NCBI GenBank assembly: GCA_963716215.1
Contig: OY970298.1
Coordinates: 1-64,000, forward strand
DNA from: JACVRW01 sp963716215
GTDB lineage: Bacteria; Actinomycetota; Thermoleophilia; Solirubrobacterales; Thermoleophilaceae
DNA length: 64,000 bases
Direction of reading: 5' to 3'
Positions within the stretch are counted from its first letter, which is position 1; each line of letters starts with the position of its first letter. Shown here piece after piece: positions 33,840-41,859 of the stretch. The notes beneath the pieces were generated by a model. It did no database searches. It had not been told where the DNA came from and saw only the letters and a list, made by a program, of their open reading frames with translations. The translations under genes were made by a program, and so were the position numbers.

Positions 33840-34849
33840 GCAGCGCGGACGCCGTAGCCGGCGTGCTCTGGATCGGCGTGACGCTCTACGCCGTGTTCGG
33901 CGGCGCCGATTTCGGCGCCGGGTTCTGGACTCTGGTGGCGGGGGACGGCGAGCGGGGCCGGCGCGCGCGAGCTCTGATCGATTCGGCGATCGGCCCGGTC
34001 TGGGAGTCCAACCACGTGTGGTTGATCTTCGTGCTGGTGGTGCTGTGGTCGGCGTTCTCGGAGGCGTTCGCGTCGATCATGTCGACCCTCTTCATCCCGC
34101 TCAGCCTCGCGGCGGTGGGCATCGTTCTGCGGGGCGCGGGCTTCGCGTTCCACGGGGTCGCCGGACGCGGCTCGGGACGACGGTTCGCGGTCGGTGCGTT
34201 CGCGCTCTCGTCCGTGCTGACGCCCTTCTTCATGGGCACCGTGGTCGGCGCCGTCGCCTCCGGGCGCGTTCCGATCGGGAACGCCAAGGGAGACGCGGTG
34301 ACCAGCTGGCTGAATCCGGTCTCCCTGCTCATCGGCGTCCTCTTCGTGGTCACCGGCGCGTATCTCGCCGCGGTGTTCCTCGTGGGCGATGCCCGCCGCT
34401 TCGGCGATCAAGCCCTCGAGCGATATTTCGCCGTCCGGGCGCTCGCGGCGGCCGCCGTGGCGGGAGTGGTGGCGGCGGCCGGCATCCTGGTCTTGCGCGC
34501 GGATGCCCGCTACCTCTACGACGGCCTGGTGAGCGAAGGCCTGCCGCTGGTGATCGTCTCCGTCGCGTGTGGGGTGCTCGCCCTGGTACTGCTCTGGCGC
34601 GGGGCCCGGCGCGGACTGCGCCTGCTGGCCGCCGGGGCCGTAACCGCCGTGATCTGGGGATGGGGAGCCGCCCAGTACCCCTACCTGCTGCCCACGACGC
34701 TCAAGCTCGAGGACGGTGCCGCCGCCAGTGAGACGCTGACGGCCCTGCTCGTCCTCTTCGGCGTCGCCATTGTCGTCGTGATCCCGGCGCTGGGGCTGCT
34801 GTACACGCTCACCCAGCGGAGCCTCCTCGAGGAGGAGGCCGAGCCATGA
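33836..34849 (+). CDS. cydB: Cytochrome bd-type quinol oxidase subunit II
   Basis: A 337-residue polytopic subunit. The N-terminus AGVLWIGVTLYAVFGGADFG (AGFW follows) is the variant of the CydB DGFDLG motif found in CIO-type enzymes. SNHVWLIFVLVVLWSAFSEA holds the conserved WExNHVW-like segment. RGAGFAFHGVAG and TPFFMGTVVGAVASGRVP follow. The GTG start overlaps the subunit I stop (GTGA), and the stop overlaps the epimerase ATG. Together with subunit I it reduces O2 to water using quinol from NDH-2 and probably from the GMC dehydrogenase. Confidence 0.92.
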   Translation: MSSADAVAGVLWIGVTLYAVFGGADFGAGFWTLVAGDGERGRRARALIDSAIGPVWESNHVWLIFVLVVLWSAFSEAFASIMSTLFIPLSLAAVGIVLRGAGFAFHGVAGRGSGRRFAVGAFALSSVLTPFFMGTVVGAVASGRVPIGNAKGDAVTSWLNPVSLLIGVLFVVTGAYLAAVFLVGDARRFGDQALERYFAVRALAAAAVAGVVAAAGILVLRADARYLYDGLVSEGLPLVIVSVACGVLALVLLWRGARRGLRLLAAGAVTAVIWGWGAAQYPYLLPTTLKLEDGAAASETLTALLVLFGVAIVVVIPALGLLYTLTQRSLLEEEAEP

Positions 34850-35754
34850 TCTCGCCGACCGGCGGGCAGATCGAGATCGGCCGCGGCGACCAACGAGCCG
34901 TCGTCGTCGAGGTGGGGGGCGGCCTCCGGGCCTACTCGGCCGGCGGCCGTGAGGTCCTCGACGGCTATGGAGACGACGAGATGAGCGCCTCAGGTCGAGG
35001 CCAGGTCCTCGTCCCGTGGCCGAACCGGATCCAGGACGGCAGCTACGAATACGACGGCCGGCGCCACCAGTTGCCGCTCGACGACGTCGAGGAGCAGGAT
35101 GCGATCCACGGCCTCGTCCGCTGGTCCGCCTGGACCGTGGGCGAGCGCACAGCAGACCGGGTTGTGATGGAGCACCACCTCCATCCCCGTCCCGGCTACC
35201 CGTTCTCGCTCGCGATCGCCAACGAGTACGCGCTTTCGGACGACGGGCTCCAGGTCCGCACGACCGCCGTCAACCGCGGCACGCGAGCGTGCCCGTACGG
35301 CAGCGGTGCCCATCCCTACCTCGCGGTAGCCGCGCCGCGCGTGGACTCGGTCGTCCTGCGGGTGCCAGCCGGGACGGTGCTGCGCTCCGACGAGCGGGGC
35401 ATCCCTGCCGGCAGCGCAACGGTCACCGGCACCAGTTACGACTTCCGCAGCGCGCGGCCGATCGGACCCACCGTCCTGGACCACTGCTTCACCGACCTCC
35501 AACGGGACGGTGATGGCCGGGCTCGTGTGGTGCTGCACGATCCCGAACACGCCAACGGAGCCACGCTCTGGGTGGACGAGGCCTTTCCCTACCTGATGCT
35601 GTTCACCGGGGACCCGCTTCGGGACGTCGATCGACGCAGCCTCGCGGTGGAGCCGATGACGTGCCCGCCCAACGCGTTCCGGTCCGGCGAGGCCCTGATC
35701 CACCTGGAACCCGGAAAGGCGTTCATCAGCACCTGGGGGATCACTCCCTCCTGA
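34846..35754 (+). CDS. Aldose 1-epimerase (mutarotase)
   Basis: A 302-residue GalM-like beta-sandwich protein. VLVPWPNRIQDGSYEYDGR is the family's PNRI substrate motif, AIHGLVRW holds the first histidine, CPYGSGAHPYLAVAAPRVDS the catalytic His, and SLAVEPMTCPPNAFRSGEAL the catalytic Glu with NAF. It interconverts alpha and beta anomers of aldoses. As the last gene of the operon (ATGA overlap with cydB) it would supply the beta-anomer of glucose that sugar dehydrogenases prefer. Convergent with the thioesterase, 3 nt apart. Confidence 0.9.
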   Translation: MISPTGGQIEIGRGDQRAVVVEVGGGLRAYSAGGREVLDGYGDDEMSASGRGQVLVPWPNRIQDGSYEYDGRRHQLPLDDVEEQDAIHGLVRWSAWTVGERTADRVVMEHHLHPRPGYPFSLAIANEYALSDDGLQVRTTAVNRGTRACPYGSGAHPYLAVAAPRVDSVVLRVPAGTVLRSDERGIPAGSATVTGTSYDFRSARPIGPTVLDHCFTDLQRDGDGRARVVLHDPEHANGATLWVDEAFPYLMLFTGDPLRDVDRRSLAVEPMTCPPNAFRSGEALIHLEPGKAFISTWGITPS

Positions 35755-35757
35755 CCC

Positions 35758-36255
35758 TCAAACCGCCGCTCGGGCATCCTCCATCGCGATGACCACCGCG
35801 GTGGCCGTTGCGGTCGCGACGATCTCCCCGTCGGAGTCGAGCAGGCTGGCCTCGAGCTGCGCCTGGTCGCCCTTCCGCTGAAGCACGCGCCCCTTGCCGA
35901 CGGCCCTGCCGGGCCGCAGCGGTCGCAGGAAGCTCACGCTCATCTGCAGCGTGGACTGAAACCGGTCCGGCGGGAGCGTCGCGATCAGCGCCGGTCCGAC
36001 CGTGTCGTAGAGCATCGCGGCTACGAAGGCCCCGAGCACGTTGCCCGCGGGGTTGGTCCAGTCTTCGCCTGCAGCGAACGCCAGCTCGATCGTGCCGGCG
36101 TCCTCGTCCGCCTCGATCAGCTCCATCCCGAGCGTCGCCGCGGCCGGGGGCATCGACGCCCGACCCTCCATCGCTTCCCAGAACGGCCCAGTTCGTGTCA
36201 TGCGACTGAGGTTGCCCACCAAGCCGGGAAACGGCAACCCAGATTCCTGGGGCAT
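35758..36255 (-). CDS. PaaI-family hotdog thioesterase
   Basis: A 165-residue hotdog-fold protein (147 residues if ATG 36201 is used). Core motifs: EDWTNPAGNVLGAFVAAMLY, with the N-P-x-G-x-x-x-G-x helix of acyl-CoA thioesterases, and STLQMSVSFLRPLRPGRAVG. It would hydrolyse acyl- or aryl-acyl-CoA in the cytoplasm. The first eighteen residues are not conserved-looking, so the internal ATG start before TRTGPFWEAMEG is plausible. It is 8 nt after the lipoprotein gene's end on the same strand. Confidence 0.8.
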   Translation of the reverse strand: MPQESGLPFPGLVGNLSRMTRTGPFWEAMEGRASMPPAAATLGMELIEADEDAGTIELAFAAGEDWTNPAGNVLGAFVAAMLYDTVGPALIATLPPDRFQSTLQMSVSFLRPLRPGRAVGKGRVLQRKGDQAQLEASLLDSDGEIVATATATAVVIAMEDARAAV

Positions 36256-36263
36256 TCGCGCGC

Positions 36264-37568
36264 TCAGCGCGCCAGCTGCTCGCGGACCTCGGTGGAGTAG
36301 GCGCCCTTCTCGGCCAGGTTGCTCTGCAGCGCCCCGAAGTACGCCTCGCGGTCGCTGCTCGTGCCGGGGGCACGGTGGTCATGCGCCGCGTAGATCATGA
36401 ACATCCGCAGCCGCGGCCCGAACGCGGCGTCGGCGCGCATCTCGGCGATCGTCGAGTCGAGGGCCGCGGCGGCCTGCCCGTAGGTCTGGTTGACCGCCCA
36501 GCCGTAGTTGTGCGTGAGCGACTTGCCGTTGTCCGAGCTGATCCCGTACTCGGTGATGTCGATCGGGATCGTGGCCGGCGCGCCGTTGGCCGCCGTCTGG
36601 GCCATCAGGCGGTCGACCTTCGGCTTCCAACCCGTGCGCGGTCCGTACGGGTGGACGGTCCAGCCGTCCACCAGCTGCGCGAGGTCGGGCACGGCGTCGA
36701 ACATGCCGTCGACCCAGTTCGAGGAGCCGCTGCCTCCGTCGTCCCCCTGCGCGAGCAGGCCCACGTCGCGTCCGGAGAAGCCGATTGCGGCCTTCGCCTG
36801 GGCGAACCGCGTGGCATACAGCCGGGCGCGGTCCTTGTAGGACTGAGCCGCGTAGGTGTCCCCGTACTGATACGCGTACGAGGTCTCGTTGCCGAACTCA
36901 ATCTGCTGCACCGCCAAGTGGTCGTCGGTGCGAGCGGCCCAGAAGGTCCCCCCGGGACCGAACTCGGCGGCCCAGGCGCCCAGGTTCTGCACCTCCGCCA
37001 CGGTCGGCATGCGACCGTGGAAGCCCGCCAGCAACAGCGGCCGCGCGCCCTGATCCGCGAGCGCGCCGACGCTCGCTCGCATGGCCGCCGGCGAAGCACC
37101 GATGTCGAACTCGATGCGCACGATGTCGGCGCCCAGCGCCCCCGCCGCCGCGGCGGACAGTGGGTGGTTGGCCGAGGAGACCAGGCCGGGGCTGAAGCGC
37201 CGGCTAGCGAATGAAGTCGCGTTCGAGCGGAAGACGGGTCCGCCGGCGGGTGCCGGGTCGGCCGCGAGGCGGTAGACGTAGCCGTCGCCCGCCTGCAGCC
37301 CCGTCACGTTCCGCGAGAGCAGCAGCGTCCGCTTCTCGTTGCACGTGTAGGGAGACGCCGCCCCGACGCTGTCCCAGGCCGGCTGCCCGGCCCGGCGCAG
37401 CTCCCATGAGATCGTCCCTCCGGCGTGGTCGCATTGCACGCTGCCGTTGAGCGTCGCCGAGTTGGACGTCACGTTCGTGGGGGGCAAGGTCTGGCCGCTG
37501 CACCCCACGATCGCCAGCACCAAGACCATTGGCGCCAGGTACCACCTGGTGGCCCCTGCCCTCGCCAT
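36264..37568 (-). CDS. Secreted lipoprotein with TIM-barrel glycosidase-like domain
   Basis: A 434-residue protein. The signal WYLAPMVLVLAIVGC ends in a lipobox Cys. An N-terminal fibronectin-III-like domain (PPTNVTSNSATLNGSVQC) is followed by a TIM barrel of clan GH-A character. Likely acid/base Glu in VQQIEFGNETSYAYQYGDTY and nucleophile Glu in IPIDITEYGISSDNG. It would be anchored outside the cell and hydrolyse a polysaccharide; the family (GH39/GH5-like) is uncertain. The gap to the divergent gene at 37710 is 141 bp and shows no clear element. Confidence 0.7.
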   Translation of the reverse strand: MARAGATRWYLAPMVLVLAIVGCSGQTLPPTNVTSNSATLNGSVQCDHAGGTISWELRRAGQPAWDSVGAASPYTCNEKRTLLLSRNVTGLQAGDGYVYRLAADPAPAGGPVFRSNATSFASRRFSPGLVSSANHPLSAAAAGALGADIVRIEFDIGASPAAMRASVGALADQGARPLLLAGFHGRMPTVAEVQNLGAWAAEFGPGGTFWAARTDDHLAVQQIEFGNETSYAYQYGDTYAAQSYKDRARLYATRFAQAKAAIGFSGRDVGLLAQGDDGGSGSSNWVDGMFDAVPDLAQLVDGWTVHPYGPRTGWKPKVDRLMAQTAANGAPATIPIDITEYGISSDNGKSLTHNYGWAVNQTYGQAAAALDSTIAEMRADAAFGPRLRMFMIYAAHDHRAPGTSSDREAYFGALQSNLAEKGAYSTEVREQLAR

Positions 37569-37709
37569 ATGGGGTACATCGGTGGCTCAGCTGCTGGCGG
37601 TGAGGCATGGGACGGCGCGTGCACCGCTATCGTCGAGCATCAGCGTTCGCTCGCCAGGGTTCCCCTCTCCTCTCGCGCGACCCGCCATCGAGGGGACCGA
37701 GGTGCAGGC

Positions 37710-38180
37710 ATGAAGCTCACCGACCTTCTGCGCGGTGGCTCGCGTTCCGAGCCTGTCGCGACTCCCACGGGCTCGCTCCCGATTCCCGGCTACGAGGAGC
37801 TCGACGCCAAGCAGGTGATCACCCACTTCCGTGGGCTCACCCAGGTCGAGCTGGCTGGGATCGAGAAGCACGAGCGCGCCCATGGCGGCCGTCCGGCGGT
37901 GCTCGACAAGCTGCGCTACATGCGCAGCCCCGAGCCGCTGGAGGGCTACGATGCGCTCGAAGCCCACGAGGTCGTGCGCCTGCTCGAGGACGCCGACATG
38001 GCGAGGGTGCGCGCGATCCGCGACTACGAGGGCAAGTTCCGCGCGCGCCGCGAGGTCATGAACGCCGCCGCGAAGGCCCTGCCACGAGCGGCCCCCAACG
38101 CCGGCGAGCAGCATCTCCGTGACGAGAAGGCACTGCGCACCCGCACGGGTATTCAGGAGCGCTCGGAACGCAACGCCTGA
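37710..38180 (+). CDS. Conserved actinobacterial hypothetical protein (156 aa)
   Basis: A soluble, charged helical protein with a repeated unit: PGYEELDAKQVITHFRGLTQ and EGYDALEAHEVVRLLEDADM, each followed by a segment leading to HERAHGGRPAVLDKLRYM or IRDYEGKFRARREVM. The duplicated GY-(E/D)-x-L-(D/E)-A-x-(Q/E)-V pattern suggests an internal repeat of helical hairpins. The start follows GAGG. No enzyme motif or membrane span is present. The 3' end overlaps the CFA-type gene by 28 nt in convergent orientation. The function is unknown. Confidence 0.7.
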   Translation: MKLTDLLRGGSRSEPVATPTGSLPIPGYEELDAKQVITHFRGLTQVELAGIEKHERAHGGRPAVLDKLRYMRSPEPLEGYDALEAHEVVRLLEDADMARVRAIRDYEGKFRARREVMNAAAKALPRAAPNAGEQHLRDEKALRTRTGIQERSERNA

Positions 38181-39076
38181 GGCTTCTCGAACACCAGCCG
38201 GTAGTGGTCGAGCAGCTCACGCTCGAAGCAGGTGCCGTTGGCGCTCACGCCCGACGTGAACGCGAGTCGGAAGTCCGCGCTGGTCAGCCAGCGGGGCAGC
38301 AGCCGCAGCTTGAGCAAGCTCTTCTTTGCGCTCGGGGCCGCGAAGCGCTCCCGCCAGCGGCGGATCGTCTCGATGTAGTCGAGCCGACCGCTGATGCTCG
38401 ACACGAGCTGGAAGTCCGGGCTGGCGGCGCGCACCACCTGTTCCTGGCCGAATGGCAGGAAAGAGCCCGGGAACTGGCGGCCCATCAGCGCCAGATACCA
38501 CCCGTCGGAGTCGCGCGGCGCGTGGATGTCGATCTCGTCGAGCGGGATCATGTTGCGCCCGAACACCATCGTCTGGAGATAGAGCCGGCCGCCGTCGGGC
38601 AGCACGCTCGCGAGGCGGGCGAAGAGGTCGCGGTAGACCTCGTCCTGGCGGCCGGCGGCGTGGTCCTCCGGCGAACAGAAGTGCTCGAAGGCGCCCAGGC
38701 TGGCGACCGCGTCGAACCGGCCGAGGTCGTCGGTCGTTATCGCGCGCGCATCCTGGAGGCGGGCGTCGAGGCCGTTGCGCCGGCAGGCCTCCGCCTGCGC
38801 CGACGACAGGGTGACGCCGACGGCCGTCCCGCCGCGGCGACGCACGAAATCGAGCAACGGGCCCCATCCACAGCCCACGTCCAGCACGCGGCGCCCTGGC
38901 GCGATCCCGATCTGCTCGGCCACGTACTCGTGCTTGCGCCGCTGGGCCTCCTCGAGGGTGAGCGAGAAGTCGCCGTCGTACTTGGCGCCGCTGAAGTCCG
39001 CCAGCTCTCCCAGGCTCAGCCGGAAGATGCGGTCGATCAGGGAGTAGGTGAACTCGAGGTCGTCGCGATCGGCCAT
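38153..39076 (-). CDS. Cyclopropane-fatty-acyl-phospholipid synthase-family methyltransferase
   Basis: A 307-residue class I SAM methyltransferase of the CmaA/CFA family. SAM loop VLDVGCGWGPLLDFVRRRGG, then AVGVTLSSAQAEACRRNGLD, FDAVASLGAFEHFCSPEDHA and GGRLYLQTMVFGRNMIP. These enzymes methylate or cyclopropanate the double bond of membrane lipid acyl chains. The start at ATG 39076 overlaps the desaturase 3' end by 40 nt on the same strand. The order desaturase then methyltransferase makes biochemical sense: one makes the double bond, the other modifies it. Confidence 0.84.
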   Translation of the reverse strand: MADRDDLEFTYSLIDRIFRLSLGELADFSGAKYDGDFSLTLEEAQRRKHEYVAEQIGIAPGRRVLDVGCGWGPLLDFVRRRGGTAVGVTLSSAQAEACRRNGLDARLQDARAITTDDLGRFDAVASLGAFEHFCSPEDHAAGRQDEVYRDLFARLASVLPDGGRLYLQTMVFGRNMIPLDEIDIHAPRDSDGWYLALMGRQFPGSFLPFGQEQVVRAASPDFQLVSSISGRLDYIETIRRWRERFAAPSAKKSLLKLRLLPRWLTSADFRLAFTSGVSANGTCFERELLDHYRLVFEKPQALRSERS

Positions 39077-40065
39077 GGAGTGGAGCGCGCCTCGGCGAAC
39101 GTGACGAGCCGTCCGCGCCCCTCGTCCCAGAGCTTGAACCGCACGGCACGCAAGCCGTCCCACATCGAGAGCGTCGGCACGCAGTGGAAGATCTCGTTGC
39201 GGTCGTGCGCGCGCTGCAGATTGTAGTTCGGGACCTTCGCGCTCAGGTGGTGCACGTGGTGGAGGCCGATGTTGCCGGAGAAGAACTGGAGCACCTTCGG
39301 CAGCCTCAGGTAGCTGCTACCGCGCAGCGCGGCGTCGGCGTAGCTCCAATCGCCGGCGCTCTGCCAGTACGTGTCCTCGAACTGGTGCTGGACGTAGAAG
39401 AGCCACACGCCCACCGCGCCGGCGAGCATCACCACGGGAACCTGCAGGAGCAGGAACGCCTGCCAGCCGATCGCCCAGCACATGGCGCCCACAACCACGG
39501 CCAGCGCCACGTTGGTCGCGATCACGCTGCGCCTGACACGTGGGCGCGCCGACCGCGGTACCCGGCGCGGCATCAGGATCATCGAGTAGATCGGCCCGAG
39601 GCCGAACATGATCAGCGGGTTGCGGAACAGGCGGTAGGCAAGGCGCTTCTTCCAGGGCGCCTCGCGGTACTCGACCACGGTGAGCGTGTGCACGTCGCCG
39701 ACTCCCCTGCGATCCAGGTCGCCGGAGGTCGCGTGGTGCACGGCATGACTGTGACGCCAGCTCTGGAAGGGGGTGTAGAGGAACAGGCCGAGGGTGGCGC
39801 CCAGCAGTGCGTTGCCGCGCTTGGACGGGAGGAACGAGCCGTGGGCGCAGTCGTGGAACGCGATGAACGTACGCGTCAGAAAGCCTGACGTGGGGAGCGC
39901 GAGCGCGAGCACCAGCAGGTAGGAGACGTCGAGCGCCAGGTACATCAGCACCAGCAGCACGAGGTACGGCACGATCGACGTCGCGATGTCCAGCAGGCTG
40001 CGGCCCAGGTGGGGCTGGGCGTACGGAGCCAGGGCGTCGCGCCAGAACGGCGGGCTGGTGCTCAT
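39037..40065 (-). CDS. Membrane fatty acid desaturase
   Basis: A 342-residue integral-membrane di-iron desaturase. Three histidine boxes: FIAFHDCAHGSFLPSKRGN, WRHSHAVHHATSGDLDRRG and GLHHVHHLSAKVPNYNLQ. Hydrophobic pairs of helices separate them (VPYLVLLVLMYLALDVSYLL and the span around AIGWQAFLLLQVPVVMLAGA). It introduces a double bond into acyl lipids. The start overlaps the stop of the RsbW-like gene (ATGA), so the lipid genes are translationally coupled to a regulatory kinase. Confidence 0.9.
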   Translation of the reverse strand: MSTSPPFWRDALAPYAQPHLGRSLLDIATSIVPYLVLLVLMYLALDVSYLLVLALALPTSGFLTRTFIAFHDCAHGSFLPSKRGNALLGATLGLFLYTPFQSWRHSHAVHHATSGDLDRRGVGDVHTLTVVEYREAPWKKRLAYRLFRNPLIMFGLGPIYSMILMPRRVPRSARPRVRRSVIATNVALAVVVGAMCWAIGWQAFLLLQVPVVMLAGAVGVWLFYVQHQFEDTYWQSAGDWSYADAALRGSSYLRLPKVLQFFSGNIGLHHVHHLSAKVPNYNLQRAHDRNEIFHCVPTLSMWDGLRAVRFKLWDEGRGRLVTFAEARSTPWPIATTSSSPTP

Positions 40066-40463
40066 GCGGCGCAGGCGAGCTCGAACCAGACGCGGGTGCC
40101 CGGCTCGTCGCGGCTGACGCCCCAGCGATCGGCAATCTGGTCGACTAGCAGCAGGCCCCAGCCCCCGGCCTCGTCGGTCGTCGAGCGCCGGCTCGGGGTG
40201 CTGGAGCCGCCCGGATCGTCGACCGCGACCCAGACCGTGCTCTCCGACAGCCGTACCTCTACGCTCAGCCACTCGGCAGGACCCACCCCGCCGTGCCGCA
40301 CGGCGTTGGTCACGAGCTCGGTCAGCAGCAGCAGGGCGTCGTCGCGGACGGACGGCGGGACCTCGCCATCCGCCGCCACCAGCGCCCGACGTGCTGCGAC
40401 CGCGGCCTCGCTCCCGCCGTGCAGATGAAAGGCGAAGCGACGGCCTTCGATGCCTACGTCCAT
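40062..40463 (-). CDS. RsbW-like anti-sigma factor / HATPase
   Basis: A 133-residue GHKL ATPase of the serine-kinase type. The N-box is LLLLTELVTNAVRHGGVG, then WVAVDDPGGSS (G1 box) and GGWGLLLVDQIADRWGVSRD (G2 box), ending TRVWFELACAA. The start ATG 40463 has GGAG upstream. Such proteins bind sigma factors or phosphorylate STAS partners. It is the first gene of an operon with the desaturase and CFA-type methyltransferase and faces the ANTAR regulator, which suggests stress-linked membrane control. Confidence 0.82.
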   Translation of the reverse strand: MDVGIEGRRFAFHLHGGSEAAVAARRALVAADGEVPPSVRDDALLLLTELVTNAVRHGGVGPAEWLSVEVRLSESTVWVAVDDPGGSSTPSRRSTTDEAGGWGLLLVDQIADRWGVSRDEPGTRVWFELACAA

Positions 40464-40557
40464 CTCCGACTCCTCGTGCTCCGTGCGTCTGCCGACTGAG
40501 GTGAACCAACGCCGGCCGAGTCTCTGGAGCCGGAAAGCGCCTCCTGCCAGTTTCCTA

Positions 40558-40605
40558 GAGCGGAGGTTAGCGGAGGCTATCACCGGGAAACACAGTGGTT
40601 AAACT
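40558..40605 (-). promoter_or_regulatory. Possible SigB/SigF-type promoter for the RsbW-desaturase operon
   Basis: On the minus strand GTTT (start of GTTTAA) lies 16 bp before GGTGAT within about 40580-40603, similar to the general-stress consensus GTTT-N15-17-GGGTAT. It would leave a leader of about 110 nt before ATG 40463. The match is imperfect. A direct repeat of GCGGAGG also occurs nearby at about 40560-40578. Confidence 0.3.
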
Positions 40606-40623
40606 CGACCGCCGAAATTTGCA

Positions 40624-41211
40624 ATGAGTTATCGGGACACTGAGCATCTACGTGTGCTGATCGCGAACGAGCGCCGAGACCGCCTCGCGCTCGTCGCCCC
40701 GATCGTGGCTGAACTCGGGCATGAGGTGATCGCGCGCGAGATCGAGGTCGACGATGTGGGAGCGGTCACGGCCAGGGAACGGCCCGACGTCGCGCTCGTC
40801 GGTCTGGGGGACAGCTCCGAGCACGCCCTCACCCTGATCGAGAAGATCGTGCAGGAGTCGGCCTGCCCCGTGATCGTGCTCATCCACGAGCCCGATCCGG
40901 CGTTCGTCAAGGAGGCATCGAAGCGCGGCATCTTCGCCTACATCACCGACGCCGGCGCGACCGACTGGCAGAGCTCGATCGACATCGTCCTGCGGCGGTT
41001 CGCCGAGTACCACGACCTGGAGGGCGCGTTCGGGCGCCGTGCCGTCACGGAGCGCGCCAAGGGCATCCTGATGGAGCGCCATTCGATCGACGACACAGCC
41101 GCGTTCGAGATGCTGCGCAACCACGCCCGCTCGGTCAACCGCAGGCTGGTCGACGTGGCCGAGGCGGTGGTCGACGGGCACCCCCTGCTGCCCAAGATGG
41201 CGCCGGACTAG
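40624..41211 (+). CDS. ANTAR-domain response regulator
   Basis: A 195-residue protein with an N-terminal receiver-like domain (LRVLIANERRDRLALVAPIV, RPDVALVGLG, ACPVIVLIHEPDPA) and a C-terminal ANTAR RNA-binding helix set (FGRRAVTERAKGILMERHSI, FEMLRNHARSVNRRLVDVAE). The acidic pocket seems degenerate: the first aspartates after the strand are replaced by NER. ANTAR proteins prevent transcription termination by binding dual hairpins in leaders. It is divergent from the RsbW-like gene by 160 nt. The stop shares CTAG with the zinc-ribbon gene. Confidence 0.86.
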   Translation: MSYRDTEHLRVLIANERRDRLALVAPIVAELGHEVIAREIEVDDVGAVTARERPDVALVGLGDSSEHALTLIEKIVQESACPVIVLIHEPDPAFVKEASKRGIFAYITDAGATDWQSSIDIVLRRFAEYHDLEGAFGRRAVTERAKGILMERHSIDDTAAFEMLRNHARSVNRRLVDVAEAVVDGHPLLPKMAPD

Positions 41212-41516
41212 GGCGTCCTGACCGGCAGGGCCACCACACCGGCCAGCAGCTCGGGAGGCAGGCTGCCACCCTCGTCGAGCCAGCGGTCGGTCTCGAGCTG
41301 AGCCTCGGCGGCGGCCCTTCCGCCCGTGATGTCGGAAGGCCGCTCGGGGTGCCGGGCCGACGGATCCCGCGAAGCGGGCGCGCGGAATCCCATCACGTCG
41401 CTGACCCTCGCCACAGTGTCGAGGGGCTGCCCACACCCGGGGCACGCCCCGTCCACGAGGTCCACGCCTCCGGCGGGGACGCGGATCCTGCACGGCACAC
41501 ACTTGAGGTAGGGCAC
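41208..41516 (-). CDS. Small zinc-ribbon hypothetical protein (102 aa)
   Basis: The N-terminal half has two Cys pairs, YLKCVPCRIRV and GACPGCGQPLDTV, spaced like a zinc ribbon. The rest is polar and rich in Arg/Pro/Ala (SDITGGRAAAEAQLETDRWL). The GTG start at 41516 has AGGAAGG upstream. No family is recognised. It is divergent from a winged-helix regulator across an AT-rich 70-bp gap with a perfect palindrome, so it may be regulated by that protein. A DNA- or metal-binding accessory role is possible. Confidence 0.65.
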   Translation of the reverse strand: MPYLKCVPCRIRVPAGGVDLVDGACPGCGQPLDTVARVSDVMGFRAPASRDPSARHPERPSDITGGRAAAEAQLETDRWLDEGGSLPPELLAGVVALPVRTP

Positions 41517-41534
41517 GAGCGCCCCTTCCTGTCG

Positions 41535-41568
41535 AGAGTACTCTTACACTAGCATTTCAATTCTAGAA
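41535..41568. promoter_or_regulatory. Palindromes in the divergent promoter of the winged-helix regulator
   Basis: AGAGTACTCT (41535-41544) is a perfect 10-bp palindrome and TTCTAGAA (41561-41568) a perfect 8-bp palindrome, 16 bp apart in an unusually AT-rich stretch. They lie between the zinc-ribbon gene and the winged-helix gene, consistent with autoregulation by the latter. Confidence 0.4.
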
Positions 41569-41586
41569 ATGGACATCAGGTTTCTC

Positions 41587-41859
41587 ATGAGCAACTGGGC
41601 ATTTCTCAGCAACCACGGGCAGGTCCTGTTGTGCATCGCGCGCGACCCGGTCGTTCGCCTGCGAGAGATCGGCGACCAGGTGGGGATCACCGAACGTGCG
41701 GCACACCGCATCGTCGGCGAACTGGTCGACGCCGGGTACCTCGGCCGCGAGCGGCACGGCCGCCGCAACCGCTACACGATCACGACCGACCGCAGCCTCC
41801 CCGACCCGCTGGCACGCGATCGCAACATCGGCGATCTCCTCGAGGTGCTCGCCTCATGA
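41587..41859 (+). CDS. Winged-helix (MarR-like) transcriptional regulator, 90 aa
   Basis: A compact wHTH: NHGQVLLCIARDPVVRLREI, then GDQVGITERAAHRIVGELVD (the recognition helix) and the wing YLGRERHGRRNRYTITTD. ATG 41587 is preferred over ATG 41569 because AGG lies at proper distance before it. There is no ligand domain, as in short ArsR/MarR-type repressors. The stop overlaps the next ATG (ATGA). The target is likely its own divergent promoter. Confidence 0.78.
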   Translation: MSNWAFLSNHGQVLLCIARDPVVRLREIGDQVGITERAAHRIVGELVDAGYLGRERHGRRNRYTITTDRSLPDPLARDRNIGDLLEVLAS

